Origin: Magnolia sinica
Lineage: Eukaryota > Streptophyta > Magnoliopsida > Magnoliales > Magnoliaceae
Assembly (NCBI RefSeq): GCF_029962835.1
Contig: NC_080577.1
Coordinates: forward strand, 26,084,501 to 26,148,500
DNA length: 64,000 bases
Direction: 5' to 3'
Part shown: positions 1 to 9,927 of the stretch, in pieces
Numbering within the stretch: position 1 is the first letter of the stretch
Layout of the letters: each line of letters opens with the position of its first letter
Translations under genes and position numbers: made by a program
Notes under the pieces: generated by a model
The model's database searches: none
Seen by the model: only the letters and a program-made list of their open reading frames with translations
What the model was told of the DNA's origin: nothing

Positions 1-995
1 CCTTCTCTCAGTGATTTAGACAGCATACGAAAGCCCAGTGTTGCAGCTTGGTCACTCACACAAAACCAACGGTCTAGATTGCTGGTTTGTCGAAGCTGAA
101 AGCGTACATTGCATAAACCCCCGTTCCCACCATGGCTAAGGTAGAGATAATATGCTGATGGCCACTGTATATTTGCCATATATGTAATTCAATCAAAAAC
201 CGTCTAAATCGTTGGCCCTCTGAAAATGTCATAGCCCAAAACATCAAACTGGATGGGTGCACCTAATTATCTAGTTAGTGATGGTCCAATATTGAACAGC
301 TAACGATCAAATTTCTCAGAATCTCTAGTCCAGTCATCTTGAGCTGAACTGTTCTATCACGTGCATTGGTTTGCACCAAATAAAGAGATGCATCAATGGC
401 AAATAAACAGCCTCTTTTTCTTTTTCTTTTTCTTTTTCTTTTTCTTTTTTTATTTGTTTTCTTTTCTGAAGTAGCAGGATTTGTAAGATCCCTATGCAAA
501 GAGTGGCAATGGACTGGGTGACCTTGATTGGCCTGTGGGTGGGCTTGCACCTGGCATGCATGGCCTGACTAATTTCTGGCCAAGCTTGGGCTCAATTCAT
601 TTTAGCCCAACACGGGGTTAAGGCCTGTGATCTTTAAACCATGCACTATACATCAAGCATGGCCTGACAAAACCTCAAATCAGATGGTTAAGACCATTTG
701 ATCACTGTGATCTTTAGACCATGCACTATACACCATAGGAAAATGTGCTGGACTTATTCTCGGTCAAAAAGAGCTCTTTTATATGCTCTCTCTTTTCTTG
801 CCACCGAGCAAAAGCACTGATTGTATACGCCTTTGCGTAATAAAAGGAGAAAGAACGTAACGTGTATTACACGAAAGAGTATAACCTTCCGTATGACCGT
901 AATTAACCTTCTCCCACTGATTTAGATAGCGAACGGCAGCACTGTGTTGAAGCTTTATGAGTCACACAAAACCAGCAGCCTCATTGCTGAACCGT
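1..995. repeat. Intergenic DNA with a diverged direct repeat (1-93 and 907-995)
   Basis: No convincing gene is seen. Two segments beginning CCTTCTC and sharing TGATTTAGA, TGTTG, GTCACACAAAACCA and ATTGCTG lie about 900 bp apart in direct orientation. A shorter pair (GTGATCTTTAAACCATGCAC and a near copy) lies at about 629-655 and 708-735. A pyrimidine microsatellite of CTTTTT units lies at about 413-446. The long pair could be an old duplication or the ends of a decayed element; I cannot decide which. Confidence 0.4.
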
Positions 996-1799
996 GGCAA
1001 CTGGTTGTACAACGTATATGGGAGCGTTTGGATTGTAAATTATTTTACATAAGCTACTTATGCCTTACGTAGCTTATCTTAGTTTTCTACTTATTAAATA
1101 ATTAAATAAACTTGTTTGGTAAACATTGTGCTTCTCATAAGCATGTTTTATTTCCAGCATCATATAAAGATTTATCCATTAAGTTTGTATGATCCACTCT
1201 TATATTTTTTGTCCATCATGTGGGGCCAACATTTGATGTGGACTTGTTCATAAACTTCAGTCTGACTGATAAAAAAAAATTAGGTATAGGGACCCTTGAT
1301 TTTTTATGGGAGATCCCCACTACATTTAATCACAAGTTAGATTCAGGGAATATATGTATCAGGTGGGCTACACCAAAGGAAACAGATAGACATCCATAGG
1401 GCTTAAAAGTCACACATATCTGTTATTTATTTGGGCCATACCAAGGGAAACAGTGTGAAGGGTGAATGTTTCTCTGTACATTTTCCAATCATGTGATCAC
1501 TTAAATTATCAACATGGCTAATATTTGAGCCATGCGCCTATGCCCCTAATAGTTGGAGTAAATTTTATATAAAAATCACGGTGGAACGCCACCCAAGTTC
1601 CACTTCTCATTGGCATGGTACCGTTACCAAATTTCAAATTGACTTTTGGAATTCAAACAGGCGAGTTGGGCCAGAGAGGCTTATGGATAACAAGCCTTAG
1701 CCCGACCCATTTGATAAACAGGCCTTGATTTTAAGCCCGAGCCCCGCTCGAGGGCCTGATCCTACAACCCAAGCCCAGCCCATTGATAACCCTATGTGA

Positions 1800-2062
1800 A
1801 GCCCACCTTTGATGTGGGCTGTCCATCATGTGGGCCCCACCTTCAATGTGGACTGTCCATCATGTAGGTCCACCTTCAATGTGGACCATCCATCATATGG
1901 GGCTTACCTTAGATGTAGACCATTCATCATTAAAGGCCAACCTTCGATGTGGACCATCCATCATTTGGGGCCCACTTCGATGTGGGCCATCCATCATGTG
2001 AGCCCACCTTTGATGTAGATTGTCCATCATGTGGGCCCTACCTTCGATGGATACAATTCATC
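1800..2062 (+). repeat. Short tandem repeat, about 33-35 bp unit
   Basis: Seven or so imperfect copies of a unit built around 'TCCATCATGTGGGCCCACCTT' variants followed by '(C/A)GATGTGGACCA'. The short open frame across it is only the translation of the repeat. The flanks (1000-1800 and 2063-2395) are AT-rich intergenic DNA in which I recognise no gene. Confidence 0.7.
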
Positions 2063-2395
2063 ATGTAGGGCCTTCTATTATAAGGACCTTGAGAGAGCTC
2101 CCTTTGATATGGACCTCCACCAGGGAAAAGTAGAAATGTAGTAAGTCAATTTTTTATTAAAATAAGTAGCTTTTAACACTAAGGAGGTGTTTGGCGCATG
2201 GTATTAGATAGGATTAAGGGGTATGGGATTGAAAAAAATATATAATCACTGCATGTGATAGGGATTGTCCCTTGTTACCAGGAGATACCATAGGACAAAC
2301 ATAACACCTAGTGTGTTTTTGTAACGGTGGCGTTCCATGGTTAGTTTGTTGACTATTTAATAGGTATATCAATCAACATTTGGAACCATTGAAAA

Positions 2396-2806
2396 TAACA
2401 TGTATGTGATATATCTGTACCGTCCATCCGTTTTGCAACCTCGTTTCATATCATGGACTCAAAAATAAGGCATATCCAAAGCACATGTGTAGCGCAACAT
2501 AGAAAGTAGTGGGGACAATGACTCCCAGTGTTGAAATATTCCTATGGTCCAACATGATGCTTATTAGCCATCTAACCTGTTCATAAGGTCAAACAAATTT
2601 GAATGAAGGAAAACACAAATATCAGCTTGAACCAAAACTTCAATGGCCCTCGATAAGTTTTCAGTAGTAGGCGTTCAATCCTCACTTCTTTCTATGGTGA
2701 GGTCCACTTGAGCTTTAGATCTGTCTGATTTTTGGGCCCATGCCCTAAAATGATATTGAAAAATAGGTGGATGGTGTGGATATAGTTCATACATCATAAT
2801 GAGACC
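2396..2806. repeat. Foldback (long hairpin) repeat, copy A1
   Basis: The 5' part reads CCGTCCATCCGTTTTGC, CTCAAAAATAAGGCA. The 3' part reads TTTTTGGGCCCATGCCCTA, GTGGATGGTGTGGAT. These are inverted relatives of each other, as expected for the long-stem repeat family seen many times here. This copy is diverged and has lost the G+C terminal boxes on the left. Confidence 0.6.
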
Positions 2807-3202
2807 TTACAAAACTTGGAGACATCAAAAAAAATTTTCAAAAAATTTCAAATGCCAAAGGCGGTAAGCAATGCTACAATGCTCGTAATGAAAAAAGTAA
2901 ATTTTTCACGAGAATCCATGTGGGCCCCACAAAGAATCCCACACCCACCTAGGTGGATCCAGCGAAGCAGGCCCAGCTAGTCAGAGGCGTTTTTTTAATT
3001 AGGTGCGGTCCTGTCTGGGGCTACGTGGGTGTATGCATTGTTTATCCATCGTTGTCCATCCTTTTTGCTACCTCCTTTTTAGGGACGAACCAAAAAACTA
3101 GGCAGATTCAAATCTCAGATGGTCCATGTCATTGGAAATCATGCTGATTGAACTCTAAACCATCAATAACTTCCTAAGCCCAGCGTAATGTTTAAGTGTC
3201 AT

Positions 3203-3312
3203 CCAAGGGTCCTTACTCAAGTACCCATGGGCGGTGAAATCCCACTACGGCATGAGTGTGTTGGGGTGTGTGTGCATGTGTTAAAAAAAAAATTAATAAA
3301 TAAATAAATAAA
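3203..3312 (+). mobile_element. tRNA-type SINE, 5'-truncated copy
   Basis: Shares TACCCATGGGCGGTGAAAT, CCACTACGGCATGAGTGTG and the GTGTGTGTGCATGTGTT plus A-rich tail with the copies at about 12290 and 33866. The RNA polymerase III box A region is missing and box B is diverged. It ends in an A/AATA tail. Confidence 0.6.
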
Positions 3313-3316
3313 AATC

Positions 3317-3482
3317 AGCTTTATTCAAAACTTCAGTAGCCCACACGAAGTTTCTAATGATGGGCATTCAGTCGCCACTGGGACGCTTGAGATTTAGATC
3401 TACTTCATTTTTGGGCTCATCCCTTAGAAGGATATGTAAAAATGATGGACAGTATGGATTAAACACATCCATCATGGTGGAG
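3317..3482. repeat. Foldback repeat, right half only
   Basis: Starts within the family's centre (AAAACTTCAGTAGCCCACAC) and runs through ATTTTTGGGCTCAT to ACACATCCATCATGGTGG. The left arm is absent. From 3483 to 4472 there are further short scraps of the same family and AT-rich DNA, but no other gene. Confidence 0.5.
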
Positions 3483-4472
3483 TTTGAGTGGATTTGAGGA
3501 CCGTGTGGGCCGTGGCAATGGGATGCCAACCATAGAAACATTCCTCAGGCCAACCTGTTGTTTATATATTATCCCATCTGTTAATCAGTTCAGCTCACTA
3601 GCATTAGGAAACGCATCAAAACTCAACCTGATCCAAAACTAACGTGGGCCACTCCACTTGAATTAGCAACCTTGGGCACGTTTTTACTTCTTAATTTCAT
3701 ATGATGTGGTCCACCTATCCTGGATCCCGCTGATTTTTGTTATGTACGGTGAACATGAGGTGGCACAAGTGATGGGCGGAGCGGATGTCACACACATCAC
3801 TGTTGGCCCCACAGAGCTCAGATGTCGCTATAAATGATTCCGGTGGTGATTCATGAATTCATTTAAACGGGAGTTAAAGTGCTTATGGTAAAAATCAAGG
3901 TATTAGATATCAATCAGAATCTCCATAGTAAATTAGTAATAAGAGAATAGGTTTGGTAGAATACATCACCACCTACTACGCTGGATACGGTGGGTCTTTA
4001 GTAGTTGGATCCGTATCATATTTCAATGAACCAAACCGTATATACCATGTAAATCAGCTTAGATGGACGATAGCCCAAAAACCAAACTCATAGATTGGAT
4101 TATTCAACCATTCATAATTTGATTTTATTTTATTTTTTTTCTTTGAGTATGAACGGTCTACTTAACTTCTCAACAATCAAATGATTGAGTTATTCTAATC
4201 TGAAAATTTATTTGATTATCGGCCATCCATGGCGAGGTCCATCATATAAGCGGTTTGGGTCAATAAGGAAGACCTCAGATCAAATAGATGAAGACCCTGT
4301 GCATCAATGCACTACTTAACATAATTAGCATGGAAGAAAGATCCGGGAGAACTAATATCTATGGTTTAAATCAATTGTAAAAAGGGGCCAAAGCCAACCT
4401 TTTACTCCGTAGAAACGTGAAAAAAAAAAAAGAAAAAGAAGAAGTGAAAAATAGAAAGAAAGAAAGAAAAAG

Positions 4473-4547
4473 ATGGCTGCGAAGGGGTCCAAGAGCAATA
4501 CTTTCATGGCTATTTTGGTAGTCACATTCGTCTTATGTGCAGTTGAT

Positions 4548-4599
<52 letters not shown>

Positions 4600-5318
4600 A
4601 CTCCTATGTGTGCGTTTCAATTAACAAAGTGGGTCCCAGTAACTGGGCTCTCAATGGGTCGGGTTAAGTCCTATAGTATTCTTAACTGACCCAACTGGGT
4701 TCAGGTCTTGCTTGGTTTTAGTCTCATTCTTGAAGATCGGATCCGGATTTGATCATGTCTGGGTATATATGGGTCAGGTCTCTGGATCTGGGTTTTAAGG
4801 TGGGTTCAGGACAAAATAGCTCATTCAAATTGTAGGGCCCACCTGAACTAATGGAACCCAACCCGACCTGACAGGATTTCATGCGGGTCGAAATTAGTAG
4901 ACTGGACCCAAAATCCAATTAGACTAGGTCCAAGAAGGTGAAATCCGGACCTGACCTGATTTCTTGATGGTCTCAAAATGGGACCAGGACCTGTAAAATC
5001 GGGTGGGGCCCATGGCTAGCATGACATGTCACAAGCTTCTATTTCTCGCTGTATCTGGACTTGGCCCACATCATGTTGGTCCGTTGCTAAATTAGACCCT
5101 GTCTTGAGCTGTCTGTTTTCTATTAATCAATGATAAATATTTACTAATACTAGTATTCCCATTGTGCAGTCCAACATGTGAAGGGCGAAGTAACATGCAT
5201 TGGGGAATGCGCGGAATACACTAAACCCTGCTCAGCTGTCTGCAAGGAACATGGATTCCATGATGGCTCTTGTGTGTATTTCTCTCATAAAATTAACTGT
5301 TGTTGCCAGAAAGCCTAA
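4473..5318 (+). CDS. DEFL1: secreted defensin-like cysteine-rich peptide (two exons)
   Basis: Exon 1 is 4473-4548, the intron 4549-5169 (621 bp) and exon 2 5170-5318. The product is 74 residues. Residues 1-25 are a signal peptide with a hydrophobic core (MAILVVTFVLCAV). The second exon supplies a mature peptide with eight cysteines at residues 35, 39, 46, 50, 60, 69, 70 and 71, spaced C-x3-C-x6-C-x3-C-x9-C-x8-CCC. The C-x3-C and the DGSC (gamma-core-like GxC) fit the CS-alpha-beta fold. Joining the exons in phase 1 (G + TC) keeps the frame and creates no stop, as in DEFL2 and DEFL3. The acceptor TTGTGCAG is good. The donor is GTCTCT, running straight into a (TC)n tract, which is a poor match to consensus. 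No clear TATA box was found. By family it should be an apoplastic antimicrobial or signalling peptide; the target is unknown. The assignment to the DEFL type is firm, the exact donor less so. Confidence 0.82.
4549..4596 (+). repeat. (TC)n microsatellite at the 5' end of the DEFL1 intron
   Basis: A pure TC/CT run of about 45 bp starts at the splice donor itself. DEFL2 and DEFL3 have the same kind of tract in the same place, so it is probably inherited from the ancestral gene. In the unspliced reading it encodes a run of Leu-Ser, which is not part of the mature product. Confidence 0.9.
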
Positions 5319-5607
5319 TAAGAATTTCATTTTGATGGTTAAGATTTAAGATTATTACCATTTAAATAAGGCAATGTTGCCAGTTTATAACTTATAAGAA
5401 GGTATATTTGATTTTATTTCCAATGGTTGGATATACATCTTGTATTTGATTTTAATATCATTTTATTTGAATGTGAACTTTCACTTACAACCTTTTCTTT
5501 CCTGATAATTAATGTGTCGAATATCCAAAACATGCGTGGAAGTGGGATGCACCACGTGGAAGAAAATAAAAAGCAGGTCCATCAACTCATTGGGTGGGAC
5601 AACATGT
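5319..5607. other. DEFL1 3' flank
   Basis: AT-rich DNA after the DEFL1 stop. No perfect AATAAA is present close by. Nothing else is recognisable before the solo LTR. Confidence 0.4.
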
Positions 5608-6299
5608 TGACACAGTCAAGTATGCCATGAGGTCGATCACCATCTTCCTCAGCATTAACTACTCCCAAGCCATGGAGTTTCTCTAGACTCCTTCGAGAGA
5701 TTTCTTAAATTTATGAGGGATGAAAATAGAAAATAATTTTTAATAATATTTCAAAATAAATTAATTGATGATAAAAACTTAAATTACAATCTTTTAAATA
5801 GTCAACTCAAACCTAAGATAGAGTTTTAGACTCAAAACTCCCTAAAAACCTGACTTATTATAGATAGTAAACTTACTATTTATAAATGATTATGATTTCT
5901 ACTAGGCTTAATTGTTTTCGGCCAAAAATAATAAATGTTCAATTTGGCCTAACCACGTTATTATTCTTTCATGTTGGTTAGGACTCTTAAAACTCAAAAG
6001 ATTAAAAGTCATGATTGAATTAAAACTTATTATTTATAGTAAAAATAGAAATAAAATGAACTTTCAACCGTTGATTTATGGAATCTCACAAATCCAGTGT
6101 GGGTAACCTGGCATAGTGGGTTAGTTGGCTAAAGTACCTTCTCCTACTCAAAAATTATATATGATAGGTAGAAAAACTCATTTCGGTTTGCGAGATGTGA
6201 TTGTTTTAAGGTTCGGAGAGTCCTGATCACTCCTGCCTCTAATCGAGCTTTCTCTTGTCTATCTTGGCAATCAAAGTGTCCGCCAGCCAACAGTGTATA
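5608..6299 (-). mobile_element. Diverged solo LTR of the gypsy-A family
   Basis: Shares ATGAGGTCGA(T/G)CACC, ATCTTCCTC, TTCTCTAGACTCCTTC and a 3' end like GATCAC(T)CTGCCTC with the LTRs at 19676, 27970 and 35011. It is the most diverged copy. The terminal TGATGTAGG/CCTACATCA inverted repeat and the target duplication can no longer be read, so the ends are approximate. Confidence 0.65.
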
Positions 6300-7409
6300 G
6301 CCCTGGTCCATTCAATGTGTTGATCTGATTTTCATGCACTTTCGAGAGAAACAAACTCTCCAGACATTTTGCCATGTAAAGGATTATATAGTGATGGGGA
6401 CGGATCAGACACTTCTGACTATAAGTTGGAACTCAGATGTTTGACTGACATCCGACACGTCCATTACAAGGGGCTCCAAATGTAGACATAAGGGCCAAAA
6501 TCCAACCTGATCCACAGCTCAGGTGGGCCACATATAAGCTTTATGCATGATTGTATATTGCTCCTTGTGGTGTGCCCCACCCCAACTAATGGTAAGAACT
6601 ACTCTAGGGATGCATTATTTCTATGAAAAGGTAAACCGGATGCACAGTTTGGATTCGACATATATATCACGGTTGCGGGCCACAGCTTCAATGTATGTAA
6701 TCGCCATACGATTGGAACGCACGTGATTATTCAACTGCATGCGATGCTCAGGTGAAATCTTTGCAAACGTGCTGTTGGTGTTCAGTTTAAACTTTGTACA
6801 AGTGGAGCCCATTGCTCAAAGATCCAAACTGTTGATATGATGGGTCCACAGCAGATAGACCATCCATCATAAATCTCCTTGATGAGAAAATCTTATAACA
6901 CTTAAATAGCCAGCAAACAAATAGACGGTGAAGAGAAAATACAGCTCAGGTTAACATTCAACTCATATAAAGCTAAATATTCTATATCTAGGATCTTCCA
7001 ATCGGTGGATTTCTATTTCATGTGCCAACCACGGTGAAGCTCATCATTTCAACGTTATGGATCACCCTGGCAAAAACAAAAAAAAAAAATCGTGCCAGTC
7101 CATTCATCAGAGGTCCACACACGTTAGTAAGATGGTTCAAAAGAAATAATAATAACAATAAATAAATAAATAAATAAAACATTAGGCTGCTAAACTCATC
7201 ACGTGGGCTACATGTGTCCGTTGAACAAACCCACCGTTTTCTTATTGGATGGGCCCTTCTGATGAATGGACCAGCCTGATCTTTTTATCCACGGGCCCCA
7301 CATAATGCACGACTCAGAAACCTGTACCTGCGGCTGTCTACTAACATCTTGGTGGTGTTAGGCGGATTGCCTACTGACGTTAGTAGCCACGTGACTACTG
7401 GATAGTGCT
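6300..7409. other. Intergenic DNA
   Basis: No gene seen. A (AATA)n/(TAAA)n tract lies at about 7145-7180. There are scraps with CCACC/GTGGGCC boxes typical of the foldback repeats. Confidence 0.4.
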
Positions 7410-7845
7410 TTGTCAGCCCCATCATCGTATATGTGTTTTTTATCCAAGCCATCCATCAATCTTTCCAGATCATTTTACGGGTATGAGCGACAAAATGAGA
7501 CAGATCCAAATCTCAATTGGATCACACCACAAGAACAGTAGTGACTGAACGCCCACCATTAAAAACTCCACTGTAATGTTATTTGCCATCCAATCTTTTG
7601 ATTAGATCACACAGACACAGATGAAGTGAAAGTTAAAATATCAACTTCATCAAAACATGCCTCCAAGAAAATTTTAATGGTGGGCGTCCAATCACCACTT
7701 CTTCCTGTGGCTTGGTCTCATGACATTTGGTTCTACTTCTTTTTTAAGCTCGTGTCTTAAAATGATGGAAAAGTGGATGGACAGCATGGATAAAACACGT
7801 CAATGGAGCACCATGCTGAGCTCATGGGGCACTGTGATGTTTGTG
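7410..7845. repeat. Foldback repeat, copy A2
   Basis: Left arm: TATGTGTTTTTTATCCAAGC, CCATCAATCTTTCCAGATCA. Right arm: AAAATGATGGAAAAGTGGA, TGGACAGCATGGATAAAACA. Read inverted, the arms match each other, and between them lies the usual GAACGCCCACCATTAAAAAC and GGTGGGCGTCCAATCACCAC pair. Confidence 0.7.
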
Positions 7846-8212
7846 AAAAATCTACCGTGTCCTTTCATTTTTCCAGCTCATTTTAAATAAAAATGATCTA
7901 GATTGAAAACTCAAGCAAGCTGCGGCAAAAAGGAAAAAGTGGATTGGAAAATTGCCTGCTATTGAAACCTTCTGGGTCTATTGTGAGGTTTATATGCCAT
8001 CCAAACCGTTCCTATGATCATTCCTGCCTGGATGAACTGAAAACACAAAAAAAAAAAAAAATCAATGGGGGACCTTCAATCTTTACTATTTCCTGTCACG
8101 TGGCCTAATTGAGTTTTGTACCTACTTAAATTTTGGACTCATGTTCTAACTTGATATGTAAAATCGGATGGAAAGAGTGGATTTCTCAAAAAGAGGTGGG
8201 CCCCATCTAACT
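7846..8212. repeat. Foldback repeat, subfamily B copy
   Basis: Differs from the A copies by GTGATGTTTGTGAAAAATC on the left and GAGTGGATTTCTCAAAAAGA on the right (instead of TTTTATCCACGCC). It ends in GGTGGGCCCCAT. The same B pattern is at 59124 and 62930. Confidence 0.6.
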
Positions 8213-8377
8213 TCTGAGCCTGAGGGTGTAGAGGTGTCTCTGTGTTGGGATCTGAGGGGCCTAACGTGAAGTGTTTGTTTTATATCCATGCCCTTCGTCC
8301 GTTTTGCTCCCCTCATTTTAGGAAACGCATTGGCAACTCCCCCTGCCACCGGCTAATGGCTGGTGGCCGGTGATCTG

Positions 8378-8826
8378 TGGCCCCCACCATGACGTATATT
8401 TTTCCTTTATGCCGTTCATCTATTTTTCTAGATCATTTTAACACATGAGACCAAAAATAAGGTTTATCCCAATCTCAAGTGGATCACATTATAGGAAACA
8501 GAGTTGAATGAACGTCAACCATTAAAAACTTTTTGGGGCCATAAAAGTTTTGGATCAAGCTGATCTTTGCATGTGTGTTTTTTTTTTTTTCCCCTTCATC
8601 TACAACTGTATGACCTAATCAACAAATTGGATGTCAAATAAATAGTATAGTGGTCCTTAGGAGGATTTTAATGGTGAATATCCAATCACTATTGTTTTCC
8701 TGTGGTGTGGTCCACATGAGATTTATATCCCTATCATTTTTGGGATCAAGCCATAAAATGATATGTAAAAATGGATAAATGGCATAGATGAAACACATAC
8801 ATCATGGTGGGGCCCACAGAGCACCG
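8378..8826. repeat. Foldback repeat, copy A3 (near complete)
   Basis: Opens GTGGCCCCCACCATGACGTA and closes ACATACATCATGGTGGGGCC, giving inverted ends. The centre holds CCATTAAAAACTTTTTGGGG and AAATTGGATGTCAAATAAAT. No coding capacity. Confidence 0.75.
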
Positions 8827-8859
8827 ACCACCAGCCACCGGGCTAGTGGCAGGGGCAGT

Positions 8860-9262
8860 AGCCAATCCGTTTTACTCATTTTAGGGCATCAACCCAAAAA
8901 TAAGAAGATCCGAATCTTGAAGTCTACCACAACATAGGAATGGGGATAATGACACCATCGTTGAAACATTTCCAGGGCCCACTTCAATGTTTATTTGTCA
9001 TCCAACCCGTCGATAAGTTCACTCATACCTGGATGAGAGGAAAATACAAATATCAGCCTGATGCAAAGCGTTTGTGGCCCCCGAGATGTTTTTAACGGTG
9101 GGTGTTCAATCACCACTGTTTCCTTGCGTGTGGTTCATTTGAGCTTTCGGCCTGCTTCATTTTTAGATTCACGCCCTAAAATGAGGGGACAAAACGATTG
9201 GACGGCGTGGATATTAAAATAAAAAATAAAAATACATCACGTTGGGCCGCATAGAACCCAAC
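8860..9262. repeat. Foldback repeat, copy A4
   Basis: Runs from CCGTTTTACTCATTTTAGGG to GGACGGCGTGGATATTAAAA and TACATCACGTTGGGCC. It lies about 170 bp upstream of the DEFL2 TATA box, so part of it may sit within the proximal promoter region. Confidence 0.65.
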
Positions 9263-9433
9263 ACGTCGACACGACACCACTGATCCGTGTCCCCATGGTG
9301 TTAGATATGCAAAAATCCAACGTGCTGTGGTGGCTCTCTAAACTAGAGATGAATTTAATGAGAAAAATATCAAATCTTCCAAAGGAGGTATAAGGAATTA
9401 TGACACGTAGCATGCGTCACTCCATCCCTCGCC

Positions 9434-9441
9434 TATAAAAA
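9434..9441 (+). promoter_or_regulatory. TATA box of DEFL2
   Basis: TATAAAAA lies 77 bp upstream of the first ATG codon pair, in CCTCGCCTATAAAAATGGC. That would place transcription start near 9465-9470 and leave a short, A-rich leader ending CAGCAAAAAAATGG, a good plant start context. Confidence 0.75.
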
Positions 9442-9517
9442 TGGCACACATCCAACAGTCTCCTCATCACCCAACTTACAATCTCAACCACATACCTGTA
9501 ATAAAACCAGCAAAAAA

Positions 9518-9593
9518 ATGGCCCATTCCAGCTTCATCAAACGACTCATGATGGCCCTTGTCTTGCTGGCTTTCATCCTTTCTTCCGTCTCTG

Positions 9594-9630
<37 letters not shown>

Positions 9631-9927
9631 GTTGCAACTGAGCCCACGTAATAAAAATCAGTCCGTTGGGCTCAGGACAGGCTAGCCTAGTTGCAACCCT
9701 GACTCATTCAATAGTTTAAGCTAATAAAGTAAAGTACGTAAGTGACTTGGGTTAGTTTGTTGTATTGGTGGAATGTGAATGCAGCTAAAAACGTGGGAGC
9801 TCAGCCTAACTGCATAGGAGACTGTGCGGCCTTTGAAAGTTGCAACGAGGCGTGCTATGATAAGGGTTATCCAGGGGGGGACTGCCAAGCTGTTGGTCAT
9901 GTCCTGGAGTGCTGTTGCCATTATTAG
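9518..9927 (+). CDS. DEFL2: secreted defensin-like cysteine-rich peptide (two exons)
   Basis: Exon 1 is 9518-9593, the intron 9594-9784 (191 bp, the shortest in the cluster) and exon 2 9785-9927. The product is 72 residues. Residues 1-25 form a signal peptide (core MMALVLLAFILSSV). Eight cysteines lie at residues 35, 39, 45, 49, 59, 68, 69 and 70, spaced C-x3-C-x5-C-x3-C-x9-C-x8-CCC. The GYPGGDC segment gives the glycine-rich turn before Cys5. Phase-1 splice sites: donor GTACTC, acceptor GAATGCAG. The TATA box is at 9434 and AATAAA at 9999-10004, 72 nt past the stop, so the gene looks complete and able to be expressed. It is the best-formed member of the cluster. The role is inferred from the family: an apoplastic antimicrobial or signalling peptide. 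Confidence 0.88.
9597..9628 (+). repeat. (CT)n microsatellite at the 5' end of the DEFL2 intron
   Basis: A CT run of about 30 bp begins 3 nt after the splice donor. It is in the same position as in DEFL1 and DEFL3. Confidence 0.9.

Noticed and set aside
1809..2018. A His/Pro-rich open frame
   Set aside because: It is the translation of a short tandem DNA repeat.
1020..2210. A hAT-like element bounded by GCGTTTGG and GTGTTTGGCGC
   Set aside because: The two ends are in the same orientation instead of inverted, and no target duplication is seen.
4473..4667. Single-exon protein with a long Leu-Ser repeat in DEFL1 (and the like at 18449-18640)
   Set aside because: The repeat is the unspliced CT microsatellite of the intron; splicing in phase 1 gives a proper secreted cysteine-rich peptide.
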